Shown: piece after piece, positions 43,539 to 53,141 of the stretch
Position numbering within the stretch: the first letter of the stretch is position 1
How the letters are laid out: each line of letters opens with the position of its first letter
Source of the DNA: Micrococcales bacterium
GTDB lineage: Bacteria; Actinomycetota; Actinomycetes; Actinomycetales; Cellulomonadaceae
Assembly: GCA_009779195.1 (NCBI GenBank)
Contig: WRET01000006.1
Span: 1-64,000, forward strand
Direction of reading: 5' to 3'
DNA: 64,000 nt
The notes under the pieces: generated by a model
Database searches by the model: none
What the model saw: the letters and a program-made list of their open reading frames with translations, nothing else
Told to the model about the DNA's origin: nothing
Position numbers and translations under genes: made by a program

Positions 43539-43568
43539 ACGGCCCGGATGCGCCAACACCCGGGCCGT
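43539..43568 (+). terminator. Stem-loop after padR
   Basis: ACGGCCCGG (43539-43547) pairs with CCGGGCCGT (43560-43568). It lies 13 bases past the padR stop and may partly separate padR from the ABC genes. Confidence 0.5.
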
Positions 43569-43731
43569 CCTAGACCAGCTGACCGGCGTGCCGCCCAGCC
43601 GACACTTCCAGCCTATGGCACGCCTGGTCCGCGCGGGTGGGTGCCTCCCGCCGGACGAGGGTGCCAGGTGCGCCGGTCCTGCTAGCGACGCTGTGCAGCA
43701 GAAGCTGTGCAGCCGCAGAACAGGAGCGGAT

Positions 43732-44718
43732 ATGCCCACAGACGCGGCGATCGAGGCCGTCGACCTACGCAAGACCTATTCCAGCCGCAAACGGACCGTC
43801 ACCGCCTTGGACGGGTTGTCCCTGACAGTGCCCACCGGGCAGGTGTTCGCCCTGCTCGGGCCCAACGGCGCGGGTAAGTCGACCACGGTGAAGATCCTGT
43901 CCACGCTCGCCACCGCGGATTCTGGCAGTGCGTGCGTCGGCGGGTTCGACGTGGGGCGCGACGCCCGACGCGTCCGCCAGTCCATCGGCTACGTCTCCCA
44001 GGGGACCTCGGCCGACGCTCGGATGACCCCCCGGGAGAACATCATCATGTCGGCCAGGATCCGTGGTGTCGGGGCTGGGGAGGCGCGCACGAGCACAGCA
44101 CGTCTCGTGGCCACCCTGGGTCTGGACGAGTGTGCCGACCAGTACGTCAAAACCCTCTCCGGTGGCCAGCGCCGCCGCGTCGACATCGCCTGCGCGTTGG
44201 TGCACGCCCCGCAGGTGGTGTTCCTCGACGAACCGACCGCCGGGCTCGACCCGGAAGCCCGGGCTGCGTTGTGGCAGATCATCGTAGGTATGTCAGCCGA
44301 CAACGGGCTCTCGGTGATCGTGACCACGCACTACATGGACGAGGCCGACCGGTTGTGCGACCACGTCCTGCTCATCGACCACGGCCGTGCGGTGGTCGGT
44401 GGCACCCCGGACGAGCTCAAAGCGTCCATCGGTGGGACCGGCCTGACCGTCACCGTCCCTGCCGCCCAGCCCGACGACGTGCGTGGCGCGGTCGAGACGG
44501 TCGGCGTCGTACGCGACCTGGTGGTCGAGACCACCGGCGACGACGTGCGCCTGGCGGTGCGCACCGACGACGCGACCGCGGCGCTGGCCGCCCTCACCGG
44601 GGCCCTGGACCACCACGGCCTCGACTACGGCGCCGTCGCCGTCTCCCGTCCCAGCCTCGACGACGTGTACCTGCGCTACGTCGGCCACTCCTACAACTAC
44701 GAAGGAGACCTGACATGA
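43732..44718 (+). CDS. ABC exporter ATPase (DrrA-like)
   Basis: The 328-residue ATPase has Walker A (LGPNGAGKSTT), Q-loop (IGYVSQGTS), signature (LSGGQRRRVDIA), Walker B (VVFLDEPTAGLDP) and H-loop (VIVTTHYMDEADRL). The C-terminal extension with VTVPAAQPDDVRGAVETV and RPSLDDVYL is typical of the daunorubicin-resistance DrrA group. It powers the permease encoded next, with which it overlaps by ATGA. ATG 43732 follows AGGAG; the longer open frame through padR is rejected. Confidence 0.93.
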   Translation: MPTDAAIEAVDLRKTYSSRKRTVTALDGLSLTVPTGQVFALLGPNGAGKSTTVKILSTLATADSGSACVGGFDVGRDARRVRQSIGYVSQGTSADARMTPRENIIMSARIRGVGAGEARTSTARLVATLGLDECADQYVKTLSGGQRRRVDIACALVHAPQVVFLDEPTAGLDPEARAALWQIIVGMSADNGLSVIVTTHYMDEADRLCDHVLLIDHGRAVVGGTPDELKASIGGTGLTVTVPAAQPDDVRGAVETVGVVRDLVVETTGDDVRLAVRTDDATAALAALTGALDHHGLDYGAVAVSRPSLDDVYLRYVGHSYNYEGDLT

Positions 44719-45530
44719 CCACCACCGCTGTCCAGCCCGTCACTGTTCGACAGGTGCGTTGGACCACCCAGTTCTCCCAGGTGTTCTTGCGCTGGACCCG
44801 TGGCCAGCTACGCGAACCGTGGGGTATCGGGACGTCGTTGTTCCAGCCAGTCATCTGGATCGTCCTGTTCGGGGCGGTCTTCTCCACACTGAAGGCTTTG
44901 CCGGCGTTCTCCGACGGCGGTTACGTCACGTTCTTGATCCCCGGGATCCTCATGATGACTGTGCTGTACTCCGGCGCGTGGGCCGGCCAGGGCTTCATCA
45001 TGGACATGGATTCTGGTGTCATGGCGTCGATGATGGCCATGCCGCTGCGCCGTACCGCCCTCCTGGCCGGGCAGCTGGCCACCCAGACGGTGATCTGCCT
45101 GCTCCAGGCTGTGACTGTGCTGGTCATCGGGTGGTTGGCTGGTGCACGCTACTCCGGCGGGGTCGTCGGCCTCCTCGTGGCCGTGGCCGTAGCACTGGTG
45201 CTGTGCGTCGCGTTCAGCTCGGTGTCCAACGCGGTCGCTCTCATCACCCGCAACGGTATCGCCCTCATCGGTATTGCCCAGATCATCGTCTTGCCGATGA
45301 CGTTCTTGTCCTCGACGATGATGCCGCACGACCTGCTCCCAGGGTGGGTCCAGAACGTGGCCACCGTCAACCCCCAGACCTGGGCCGTCGACATTGGCCG
45401 AGCCGCTCTCAACGGAAACCTGGGCTCAGCCGACGGCTTAGCGTGGAAAGCCGCCTGCCTGCTCACCGTGGCAGCCCTCCTGTTCTTCTGGTCCTTGCGT
45501 TCCCTGCGTTCTTTCCAACGCGCCCAATAG
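44715..45530 (+). CDS. ABC-2 type exporter permease (DrrB-like)
   Basis: The 271-residue product has about six membrane helices: PVIWIVLFGAVFSTL, TFLIPGILMMTVLYSGAWAG, TQTVICLLQAVTVLVIGWLAG, VGLLVAVAVALVLCVAFSSVSNA, IALIGIAQIIVLPMTFLSSTMMP (ABC-2 signature region) and CLLTVAALLFFWSL. With the preceding ATPase it forms a drug or lipid exporter, probably repressed by the PadR protein. Confidence 0.92.
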   Translation: MTTTAVQPVTVRQVRWTTQFSQVFLRWTRGQLREPWGIGTSLFQPVIWIVLFGAVFSTLKALPAFSDGGYVTFLIPGILMMTVLYSGAWAGQGFIMDMDSGVMASMMAMPLRRTALLAGQLATQTVICLLQAVTVLVIGWLAGARYSGGVVGLLVAVAVALVLCVAFSSVSNAVALITRNGIALIGIAQIIVLPMTFLSSTMMPHDLLPGWVQNVATVNPQTWAVDIGRAALNGNLGSADGLAWKAACLLTVAALLFFWSLRSLRSFQRAQ

Positions 45531-45727
45531 CTTTCGCACGGTCCCGGCCCGTCCGCCGCCGACCATAGGGTCTTGGCCTCGCCACGGCGGTGTGCGGCGG
45601 TGGTCTCCGACGGTGAGCCGTCGAGCGTGTGCTGTGCTGCCCGCGAGAACTCAGGGTCTGGCTGTGCCTGGGCCTGAGAGGGTCGGACGAGGTTGGTTGC
45701 GCTCACGGCCCTGGTAGTGTCCAGGGC

Positions 45728-46444
45728 GTGGCAGAATCGCAGGCGTTTGCCTCCCTCGTGGACCAGGGGGCTTTTTTCGCGCAGGAGAGACAGCTGCATC
45801 TTGCCGAGCTGGTGGGAGAGCACGACCGGTGGGACGCGGACCTGGAAGTGCCGTCCCTGACGTTCACTTTCGGTGACGAGACCCTCGTGTGCAGGACGCA
45901 GCTGGTCGGGTCGTCGACGGCGGACACCTGGATGTGGGGCTGGGCCGACGAGGCGCTCCCCGCTGGTGGGACTGAGATGGCCCGGTGGTTGCAGGGTGTG
46001 GGAGAGGCTGACGGGATCCCTGAGCTGTGCACGGCGGAGATCCCGCTCGGACCAGGAGGCAACGACCCGCCCACCGCGTTCTGGTTCCGCCTCATGTCTG
46101 TGGTCGCGGCGCTCTCACCGTCCTGGAACGGCTACTTCGCCGGAAGCCCGGGTGCGGGCACGATCACTCCGCTCTTGGTGGCCCATCCCAGCCTCGCCCT
46201 CCCAGCCCCAGCCCTGTTGCGTGTCGTGACGGTCCTCAGCGAGGGGGTCTCGGCTGTCCGGCTCACCGACCACCGGGCTGCTGTCGCCGGGTACGCCTCG
46301 CTGCGTTCCATCGGGTGCACGTGGAACACCTACGGCTGCACACTGGCCTTTTCCGAAGGCGGCCTGGAGCTCACGTTCGACGAGAAGAACCGCATCGCCA
46401 AGATCCGTGGCACCACCAGCCCCGCCGCGGCACCAGCGCTGTGA
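45728..46444 (+). CDS. DUF6882-like hypothetical protein
   Basis: The 238-residue soluble protein has an N-terminal helical part ([33 protein letters not shown]) and a Trp-rich strand ([19 protein letters not shown]). The central segment carries [24 protein letters not shown]. This fits a family of unknown function common in actinobacteria, though the DUF number is from memory. GTG 45728 is the best start; the ribosome binding site is weak. Confidence 0.6.
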   Translation: MAESQAFASLVDQGAFFAQERQLHLAELVGEHDRWDADLEVPSLTFTFGDETLVCRTQLVGSSTADTWMWGWADEALPAGGTEMARWLQGVGEADGIPELCTAEIPLGPGGNDPPTAFWFRLMSVVAALSPSWNGYFAGSPGAGTITPLLVAHPSLALPAPALLRVVTVLSEGVSAVRLTDHRAAVAGYASLRSIGCTWNTYGCTLAFSEGGLELTFDEKNRIAKIRGTTSPAAAPAL

Positions 46445-46502
46445 CCGTCCCAGCCTCGGACGTGGTCGGGCGGAGGCTGCCAAGAGAACTATCCTGGGGC
46501 GC

Positions 46503-48065
46503 GTGACTCCTTCGACCCGGCCGGTGCTCGTCGTCGACTTCGGCGCGCAGTACTCCCAGCTCATCGCCCGACGTGTGCGCGAGGCGCACGTGTACTCCCA
46601 GGTCGTGCCGCACACCATGGCGGTCGACCAGATGCTCGCGCTGGACCCAGGGGCGGTGATCTTGTCTGGTGGGCCAGCCTCGGTGCTCGAACCTGGGGCC
46701 CCCACGGTGGACCCGGCGCTGTTCGACGCTGGGGTGCCGGTGCTGGGGATCTGTTACGGGTTCCAGGCGATGGCCCACGCGTTGGGCGGCGAGGTCGACG
46801 CGGGGGCTGCGGGCGAGTACGGGCACACCCCAGCGACAGTCACCGAACCTGGGGCGCTGCTCGCGGGGTCGCCTGAGCACCAGCAGGTGTGGATGAGCCA
46901 CGGGGTCGCGGTGCGGACCGTCCCGCCGGGGTTCACGGCGCTGGCCCACACCCAGGGCGCGCCGGTGGCAGCGTTCGAAGACCCGGCCCGGCGGCTCTAT
47001 GGCGTCCAGTGGCACCTGGAGGTGCGCCACACCCCGCTGGGCCAGGCCGCGCTGGAGAACTTCTTGTTCTCCGTGGCTGGGCTCACCCCCGACTGGCAGA
47101 CCGCGAGCTTTGTCGAAGACCAGGTCGCGGCGATCAAAGCCCAGGTCGGCGACGCCCGGGTTATCTGCGGGCTCAGCGGCGGGGTGGACTCGGCGGTGTC
47201 GGCGGCGCTGGTGAACAAGGCTGTGGGTGACCAGCTCACCTGTGTGTTCGTCGACCATGGGCTGTTGCGCGCCGGTGAGTTCGAGCAGGTGCAGCGGGAC
47301 TTCGTCGCGGCCACCGGGGTGCGGCTGGTCGCTGTGGACGCCCGGGAACGGTTCTTGTCCGCGCTGGCAGGCGTCACCGACCCGGAGACCAAACGCAAGA
47401 CCATCGGCCGTGAGTTCATCCGGGTGTTCGAGGACGCTGCGCGCCAGGTCGCGCAGGCCGACGAGGCGCACCCGGTGCGGTTCTTGGTCCAGGGAACGAT
47501 CTACCCCGACGTCATCGAGTCTGGTGTGGGCGAGGGTGCGTCGAACATCAAGTCGCACCACAACGTCGGCGGGCTGCCCGACGACCTGGCTTTCGAGCTT
47601 GTCGAACCTCTGCGCGACCTGTTCAAAGACGAGGTCCGCGCGGTGGGCCTGGAGCTGGGTGTGCCTGAGTCGATGGTGTGGCGCCACCCGTTCCCCGGCC
47701 CTGGCCTGGGGATCCGTGTTGTCGGGGAGGTGACTGCCGCACGGCTGGAGGTGCTGCGTGCCGCCGACGCTATCGTCCGCGCCGAGCTGACCACCGCGGG
47801 CCTGGACCGCACGGTGTGGCAGTGCCCGGTGATCTTGCTCGGCGACATCCGCTCTGTCGGGGTGGCCGGCGACGAACGCACCTACGGGTACCCCATCGTC
47901 TTGCGCCCGGTCTCGTCCGAGGACGCGATGACCGCCGACTGGGCCCGTGTGCCTTTCGACGTGCTCGCCACGATCTCTACCCGGATCACCAACGAGGTCC
48001 GCGAGGTCAACCGCGTCGTGCTGGACATCACGAGCAAACCTCCGGCCACCATCGAGTGGGAGTAG
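46503..48065 (+). CDS. guaA: GMP synthase (glutamine-hydrolysing)
   Basis: It converts XMP to GMP with glutamine and ATP. The 520 residues contain the amidotransferase domain ([20 protein letters not shown], catalytic Cys in [16 protein letters not shown], His/Glu in YGVQWHLEV). The ATP-pyrophosphatase domain follows ([27 protein letters not shown]), then the dimer domain ([16 protein letters not shown], ending [36 protein letters not shown]). The start is GTG 46503. A strong palindrome follows the stop. Confidence 0.97.
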   Translation: MTPSTRPVLVVDFGAQYSQLIARRVREAHVYSQVVPHTMAVDQMLALDPGAVILSGGPASVLEPGAPTVDPALFDAGVPVLGICYGFQAMAHALGGEVDAGAAGEYGHTPATVTEPGALLAGSPEHQQVWMSHGVAVRTVPPGFTALAHTQGAPVAAFEDPARRLYGVQWHLEVRHTPLGQAALENFLFSVAGLTPDWQTASFVEDQVAAIKAQVGDARVICGLSGGVDSAVSAALVNKAVGDQLTCVFVDHGLLRAGEFEQVQRDFVAATGVRLVAVDARERFLSALAGVTDPETKRKTIGREFIRVFEDAARQVAQADEAHPVRFLVQGTIYPDVIESGVGEGASNIKSHHNVGGLPDDLAFELVEPLRDLFKDEVRAVGLELGVPESMVWRHPFPGPGLGIRVVGEVTAARLEVLRAADAIVRAELTTAGLDRTVWQCPVILLGDIRSVGVAGDERTYGYPIVLRPVSSEDAMTADWARVPFDVLATISTRITNEVREVNRVVLDITSKPPATIEWE

Positions 48066-48067
48066 CC

Positions 48068-48141
48068 GTCACGCACCGTTCGTCGACCACCACGTCGTTC
48101 CTCCGCAGGAACGATCTGGTGACCGACGAACGGTACGTGAC
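48068..48141. terminator. Long palindromic bidirectional terminator after guaA
   Basis: GTCACG-n-ACCGTTCGTCG (from 48068) pairs with CGACGAACGGT-n-CGTGAC (to 48141). An inner GTCGTTCCT/AGGAACGA stem sits within. It lies between the converging guaA and the small membrane protein gene and suits both. Confidence 0.75.
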
Positions 48142-48158
48142 GAGGGGGAGCGAGCGGC

Positions 48159-48389
48159 TCAGCTACGGCGGGCGCCTCGCACGAGCGAGGTGACGAGGAC
48201 GGCCAGGCCAGCGGCGGCCAGGACGACGATCGCCACCAGGCCGACGTCGAAGTGGTGGCCGGTGGCGGCGGCGACCACAGCCCCGCCGCACGCTGCCAGG
48301 ACCAGGCCCCAGATGATGGTGGAGGTGCGCACACGTGGGGCCGAGGCGGTCTCGGGCTCGGGGGTGCCGGTTGTGGGTTCGGTGGTCAT
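48159..48389 (-). CDS. Small two-helix membrane protein
   Basis: The 76-residue product has a hydrophilic N-terminus rich in Thr, Pro and Glu, then two membrane helices (IIWGLVLAACGGAVVAAATG and VGLVAIVVLAAAGLAVLVTSLV) and a basic end. It starts 2 bases after the stop of the PspC-domain gene, so the two are translated together. The specific role is unknown. Confidence 0.75.
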   Translation of the reverse strand: MTTEPTTGTPEPETASAPRVRTSTIIWGLVLAACGGAVVAAATGHHFDVGLVAIVVLAAAGLAVLVTSLVRGARRS

Positions 48390-48391
48390 GG

Positions 48392-50038
48392 TCAGGCTCC
48401 TGTCTTGATGGTGACCTTGCCGACGCCCACGTTCACGCGGACGACGAGCGGGGGATCGTAGTCGGTGGGGTCAGTGCTGAAGCTGTGGACGATGGACGCT
48501 CCGCGCACTGTGTCGTGGTCGGAGATGTCCCAGTGGACCTGGCCTGCGCCGAGCTCGACGTTGACACGGGCGCTGACCCCTTCGGGCAAGATGATCGTCA
48601 GCGTGCCGACACCGAGCTCGACCGGCACCTCGATGGTTTTCGTCGCGGCGGGCGTCTCAGGCCGTTGGGGCGGTGCTGGGACGGTCGGCACCGCGGGCAC
48701 GTCGGGCACAGTGCTGTCGGGTTCGGTGCTGTCGGGCACAGTGCTGTCGGGTCCAGCGCTGTCGGGTCCGGTACCCTCCGGTTCGGTGGCGTCAGGGCTG
48801 GGTGACGGGTCCGGTGCCGTTGGTGACGGCTCGGGCTGGACGGCAGGGCCAGCCAGCGGGAGGTTGCGCAGGTCGACGACGATCTCGCCGACGTCCGCGT
48901 TCACCCCTGCCTCAGCGCTGCTCAGGTCGCTGATCATGAAGGTGGTGCGGTCGGCGTGGTCGCGCCAACCCACCTCGGCTGCGGCCCAGGGTCCTGCGAC
49001 GACGAGCGTGATGATCGCGATGAACCCGAGCACCCCGGACCTGCGTCCGCGCAGCCCGGACACGACGATCCCCAGCCCGGTGAGCACCACGCACACCCCG
49101 GCGGCGACCAGCGCGACCGGTGCGTCGAGGTGACCAGCACGGCTGGCCAGCATCAGCCCGGCTGTGGCCAGGAGCACCAGTGCGACGACAACACCCACGG
49201 TCGTGCGCCCAGGCCCGTTGCGGCGGTACACCGGGGGTGGGGGCGGGGCCCATCCCGCAGCGGGGGGTGGGGGCGCCCATCCAGCGGCCGACGGCGGGGG
49301 GTAGACGGCGTCGGCAGGCGTCGCCATGGGATAGCCCGCTGTCGGTGAGGGACGGGGCGCGCCCAGGTTGTTGCGGTCAGAGGCTGTCGCAGCGACGACG
49401 ACGACGGTGACGACCACCCCGAAGAACACCAGCCACGACAAGGCCTGGAACACCTGCGGTTCCTGGCCCCACCACAGCCATCCGTTTCCACGGACCAACC
49501 CGGCCAGGACCATGCCCAGCGCCCCGAGGAGCGCCGGGTCGAACCGTCCGGCGATGGTCTCTTGCAGGTGGATCCGTCCGTCGCGGGCCTCGGGCAGCAG
49601 CGCCCAGGCCACGCCGTAGAACACGAACCCGAAACCTCCGACCAGCACGGACACCGCGACGACGCCGCGCACCAGCAGCGGGTCCACCCCGATGCGGTGG
49701 GCCAGCCCGGCGCACACCCCGCCGATCCACCGGTCGTCGGTGCGCGGCAGCCCCAGGCGTCGGACCGCCCCGAAGAACCCGCCGTCGGTGGGCGGGGGTG
49801 GCGGGGCGGCTGGTGCAGGTCCACGAGGTTGTGGTCCAGGGTCGGTCGCCGAAACCTGGGGGTCGGCCGGCCCGGGGTCGGTGGGAAGAGCCTGGGTGTC
49901 AGCCGGCTCGGGAGGTCCGGTCTGCTCTTCGGGCGCGGTTTCGGGAGCGTCGGTGACGTTCTCGGTGTCGGTGCGCTGCGGTTCGGGCGTGCTCTCAGGC
50001 GCGTCGGTGACGTCGTCGGAGTCTGCGTGGTTCTTCAT
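48392..50038 (-). CDS. PspC-domain membrane protein with C-terminal beta domain
   Basis: The product is 548 residues. A disordered acidic, Pro-rich N-terminus (~1-90) leads into a PspC domain (LPRTDDRWIGGVCAGLAHRIGVDPLLVRGVVAVSVLVGGFGFVFYGVAWALLP). Further membrane helices follow (LGALGMVLAGLV, VVVTVVVVAATA, VGVVVALVLLATAGLML, GVLGFIAIITLVVAG). The C-terminal adhesin-like beta region is split by a repeat linker (DSTVPDSTEPDSTVPD) and ends VELGAGQVHWDISDHD...VNVGVGKVTIK. Such proteins respond to envelope stress. It lies divergent from the PspC-histidine kinase gene. ATG 50038 is used; ATG 50074 is possible. Confidence 0.8.
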   Translation of the reverse strand: MKNHADSDDVTDAPESTPEPQRTDTENVTDAPETAPEEQTGPPEPADTQALPTDPGPADPQVSATDPGPQPRGPAPAAPPPPPTDGGFFGAVRRLGLPRTDDRWIGGVCAGLAHRIGVDPLLVRGVVAVSVLVGGFGFVFYGVAWALLPEARDGRIHLQETIAGRFDPALLGALGMVLAGLVRGNGWLWWGQEPQVFQALSWLVFFGVVVTVVVVAATASDRNNLGAPRPSPTAGYPMATPADAVYPPPSAAGWAPPPPAAGWAPPPPPVYRRNGPGRTTVGVVVALVLLATAGLMLASRAGHLDAPVALVAAGVCVVLTGLGIVVSGLRGRRSGVLGFIAIITLVVAGPWAAAEVGWRDHADRTTFMISDLSSAEAGVNADVGEIVVDLRNLPLAGPAVQPEPSPTAPDPSPSPDATEPEGTGPDSAGPDSTVPDSTEPDSTVPDVPAVPTVPAPPQRPETPAATKTIEVPVELGVGTLTIILPEGVSARVNVELGAGQVHWDISDHDTVRGASIVHSFSTDPTDYDPPLVVRVNVGVGKVTIKTGA

Positions 50039-50260
50039 GGCACGATCGTGGCCCGTCAGCACCCTCTCAGGCATCGGGGCCACCCCCTGATACGACCCTG
50101 GGATCTGCCCTGGTGTCCTCAGCGTGTTCCCCGGAGGTGGTGTCTGCCGGGCCTCGCGCTGCCCCTCCCGGCCGTGCGGCCAGGGTCCGGCCCTGAAGTT
50201 GACCCTGAGATTTCGGGTGGTCGGTGCCCCGACCAGGGTGTGTCGTGCCACCATCGACCT

Positions 50261-51550
50261 ATGACCTCGGTGAGCGTGCGGCCAGCGTTGCTGCGGCCTG
50301 TGCGGGGGCGGCGGATCGGCGGGGTGGCTGCCGGGTTGGCGGCGCACCTGGGGTGGAGGGTCGGGTGGGTGCGGCTGGGGTTCATGGTGCTCGTCCTCGC
50401 TGGTGGGGTTGGGGCGTTCTTGTACGTGTTCTGGTGGGTGACGGTGCCGACGGGGAACCCGTACGACCCGGAGCCGACCCGGCCGGCGGCGGCGGTGCGG
50501 TTGGCACGGCGCCAGCCGCTGTTCACCGCGTCGTCCGGTCGACGGTTGCCGGTGACCGACATCGGGGTGGGGCTGGTGCTCGTCGCAGGGGCGGGGCTGG
50601 TGGTGGTGCACCGGGTGGGTGCTGGGGTGCAGGTGGGGTGGGTGCTGGTGGCGGTGCTCGTCGTCGGAGGGTTGGGGTTGGCGTGGTCCCAGCTCGACGC
50701 GGTGCAGCGCCGGCAGATGAGCCAGGTCGCCGGCGGGCGCACCCCTGGGTCGGTGCTCGCGGTGGCCGGTGGGGTGCTGCTCGCAGGGGCAGGTGGGTTG
50801 CTGCTCGTCGGGCAGGTCTCCGGGCGGGACCTGGCGCCAGCGATGATCGTGCAGTCGGTGGTCGTGGCGCTGGCGATCCTCGCAGGGGTGGGGTTGGCGT
50901 TGGCGCCGTGGTGGTTGCGGCTGGTCCGTGAGCTCGGCGACGAACGTGTGGCCCGCGAACGTGAGGCGCAGCGCGCCGATATCGCCGCGCACCTGCACGA
51001 CTCGGTGCTGCAGACCCTCGCGCTGATCCGCACCCGCTCCGGCGACCCGGTGGAGGTCGCACGGATGGCCCGTGCCCAAGAACGCGAGCTGCGCGAGTGG
51101 CTGTACGCCGACCGGCCTTCCCCTGGAGAGTCGCTGGCAGCAGCGGTGCGGGCTGTGGTCGCCGAGGTCGAAGACTCGCGTGTCGGGCTCGACGGACAGC
51201 CCGTGGCTGTGGACGTCGTCGTCGTGGGTGACACAGTGCCTGACGACGGGGCTGACGCGTTGCTGGCCGCGACACGAGAAGCGCTGGTCAACGCGGTGAC
51301 GCACGGACGGGCGCCGGTGTCGTTGTACCTGGAGGTGCGCGACGACGCGTTGGAGGTGTTCGTCCGCGACCGTGGTGGCGGGTTCGACGTGGACCAGGTG
51401 CCTGGCGACCGGTTCGGGGTGCGCGAGTCGATCGTCGGGCGGGTCAGGCGCCGCGGTGGGACTGCGAGCGTCACCTCCTCGCCCGAACGCGGCACCGAGA
51501 TCCACGTCGTCATGCCGACCGCCCCACGGACAGGTGAGAACAGTGGTTGA
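50261..51550 (+). CDS. PspC-domain sensor histidine kinase
   Basis: The product is 429 residues. An N-terminal PspC domain (RGRRIGGVAAGLAAHLGWRVGWVRLGFMVLVLAGGVGAFLYVFWW) and several membrane helices precede a NarL-type dimerisation motif with the phospho-acceptor His (RADIAAHLHDSVLQTLALI). A HATPase domain follows (LLAATREALVNAVTHG, RDRGGGFDVDQVPGDRFGVRESIVGRV). It should sense membrane state and phosphorylate the regulator encoded next. A 19-base tandem repeat spans its stop codon. Confidence 0.9.
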   Translation: MTSVSVRPALLRPVRGRRIGGVAAGLAAHLGWRVGWVRLGFMVLVLAGGVGAFLYVFWWVTVPTGNPYDPEPTRPAAAVRLARRQPLFTASSGRRLPVTDIGVGLVLVAGAGLVVVHRVGAGVQVGWVLVAVLVVGGLGLAWSQLDAVQRRQMSQVAGGRTPGSVLAVAGGVLLAGAGGLLLVGQVSGRDLAPAMIVQSVVVALAILAGVGLALAPWWLRLVRELGDERVAREREAQRADIAAHLHDSVLQTLALIRTRSGDPVEVARMARAQERELREWLYADRPSPGESLAAAVRAVVAEVEDSRVGLDGQPVAVDVVVVGDTVPDDGADALLAATREALVNAVTHGRAPVSLYLEVRDDALEVFVRDRGGGFDVDQVPGDRFGVRESIVGRVRRRGGTASVTSSPERGTEIHVVMPTAPRTGENSG

Positions 51551-51569
51551 AGGTGAGAACAGTGGCTGA
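51532..51569 (+). repeat. Tandem 19-base repeat at the kinase/regulator junction
   Basis: AGGTGAGAACAGTGGTTGA (51532-51550) is followed directly by AGGTGAGAACAGTGGCTGA (51551-51569), one mismatch. It covers the last codons of the kinase and the ribosome binding site and GTG start of the regulator, duplicating the GGTGAG element. Confidence 0.8.
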
Positions 51570-52218
51570 ACCTGTGAACGTCGTGCTCGTCGATGACCAT
51601 GCTCTGGTGCGGGCAGGGGTCCGGGCGTCCCTGACCGATGCGGTCTGTGTGGTCGGGGAGGCCGCCGACGTGGACCAGGCTGTCGCGGTGGTGCACGACA
51701 CGCGTCCTGCTGTGGTGCTGCTCGACGTGCACCTGCCCGGTGGTGCCGGTGGTGGGGGCGCCGAGGTGATCACCCGGTGCCTGGACCTGCGCGAGACCAC
51801 CAGGTTCCTGGCGTTGTCGGTCTCCGACGCCGCCGAAGATGTCGTCTCGGTGATCCGTGTCGGCGCCCGCGGTTACGTGACCAAGGCGATCGACGGGCCA
51901 GCGCTGACCGGGGCGGTGGTGCGTGTCGCCGGGGGAGACGCAGTGTTCTCCCCGCGCCTGGCAGGTTTCGTCCTCGACGCTTTCGGCACGTCCGGTGGCG
52001 ATGTGGCCACCACCGACGACGAGCTCGACCGTCTGACGGCCCGCGAACGTGAGGTGATGCGTCTCATCGCCCGTGGCTATACCTACCGGGAGACCGCCTC
52101 CGAGCTGTTCATCTCGGTGAAAACTGTCGAGACGCACGTCAGCGCGGTCTTGCGCAAGCTCCAGCTGTCCAACCGCAACGAGCTGACCCGCTGGGCCGCC
52201 GACCGTCGCCTCCTGTGA
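51562..52218 (+). CDS. NarL/FixJ-family response regulator
   Basis: The 218-residue protein has a receiver domain (VNVVLVDDHALVRAGVRASL with the acidic pair, VLLDVHLP with the phospho-Asp, ALSVSD, GARGYVTKAID) and a LuxR-type HTH (LTAREREVMRLIARGYTYRETASELFISVKTVETHVSAVLRKLQLSNRNELTRWA). It pairs with the PspC kinase and probably controls the divergent PspC operon. GTG 51562 follows GGTGAG; TTG 51547 is possible. Confidence 0.92.
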   Translation: MAEPVNVVLVDDHALVRAGVRASLTDAVCVVGEAADVDQAVAVVHDTRPAVVLLDVHLPGGAGGGGAEVITRCLDLRETTRFLALSVSDAAEDVVSVIRVGARGYVTKAIDGPALTGAVVRVAGGDAVFSPRLAGFVLDAFGTSGGDVATTDDELDRLTAREREVMRLIARGYTYRETASELFISVKTVETHVSAVLRKLQLSNRNELTRWAADRRLL

Positions 52219-52424
52219 GCCAAGGCGTTTCCCAGATCGGTGGGCCGGACTGCCACGATGAGACCTCCAGAGTCGTTAGGCTGTGTGCAGGGACCGGCTC
52301 GTCGTTGGGGGCCGGCCGGTGCAGGATCGGGGCCTTGAGGATCGGGGCATGGTGAGCACGAGGAGCGTTGGCGTACGAGACGGCGCCGTACGCGTGACTG
52401 TCCGTGCCCACGACGGAGAACACC

Positions 52425-53141
52425 ATGGCCGCCGGTAGCAGGCGACCGCCCGGCGCCGTCACCAAACCCGCCCCGACCGAAGAGATCCCGACTGCTGAGG
52501 TCATCGGTCTTGCCACGATGAAGCTGCGAGGGCGCATCCGCCTCCTCGAACCCATCACCGAGCCGGGCGACGACGGTTTCGACCCCGATGAGCCGGACAC
52601 CGTCGAGGTGCGTCTGGACGTTGGCTCGCTCGGGCCACAGGTCGACTGGGACCTGCCGGGCGGACGTCTGGAACCGACCAGCCAAGCACCGTCACCGTGC
52701 GGCTGGGGATGGAAGGACGTGATCGGCCTCCCCCGTATGCACGGTGGTACGTGCGTCGAGGTCCGCGCCCTGGTCATGACCGACGGGACCGGCGGCGCGG
52801 CCGGCGACGTCGTCGAGGTCGCCCCAGCGCTGATGTCGACGCTGGACGTCGGTGGTCTGTTCCCCGTCACTGGCCCGCCGGTGGCCAGCGGGTGCCCGAC
52901 AGTGCTCGAGCTGCTGGACCTGCCGGTCACCCTGGTCGACATCGACATCCTCGGTGCGCACGTGGACTACGTCGACGCGCTGGACCCGTTGGACCCGCTG
53001 GACCTCGACCTGGCGCAGGTCTACCCGCTGGACCTCGGCGACGTCCCCCGGCCGGTTCGGCAGCCAGCACCTCACGAGCCGTGGCTGGACACGCTGCTCG
53101 ACGATGACTGCCTCGACCTTGGCGGGTCCGGCGATGAGTGA
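52425..53141 (+). CDS. Hypothetical acidic protein, first of a two-gene unit
   Basis: The 238-residue protein is strongly acidic, with a beta-rich middle (TVEVRLDVGSLGPQVDWDLPGG, KDVIGLPRMHGGTCVEVRALVMTDG) and an Asp/Leu-rich tail with repeated LDPLDPLDLDLAQVYPLDL. No signal peptide, helix or known domain is seen. ATG 52425 has GGAG 6 bases upstream. It overlaps the next gene by 8 bases, so the two products likely act together; I cannot say how. Confidence 0.6.
   Translation: MAAGSRRPPGAVTKPAPTEEIPTAEVIGLATMKLRGRIRLLEPITEPGDDGFDPDEPDTVEVRLDVGSLGPQVDWDLPGGRLEPTSQAPSPCGWGWKDVIGLPRMHGGTCVEVRALVMTDGTGGAAGDVVEVAPALMSTLDVGGLFPVTGPPVASGCPTVLELLDLPVTLVDIDILGAHVDYVDALDPLDPLDLDLAQVYPLDLGDVPRPVRQPAPHEPWLDTLLDDDCLDLGGSGDE

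Noticed and set aside
50119..52137. 672-codon minus-strand frame opposite the kinase and regulator
   Set aside because: It is an antisense shadow of the two-component genes.
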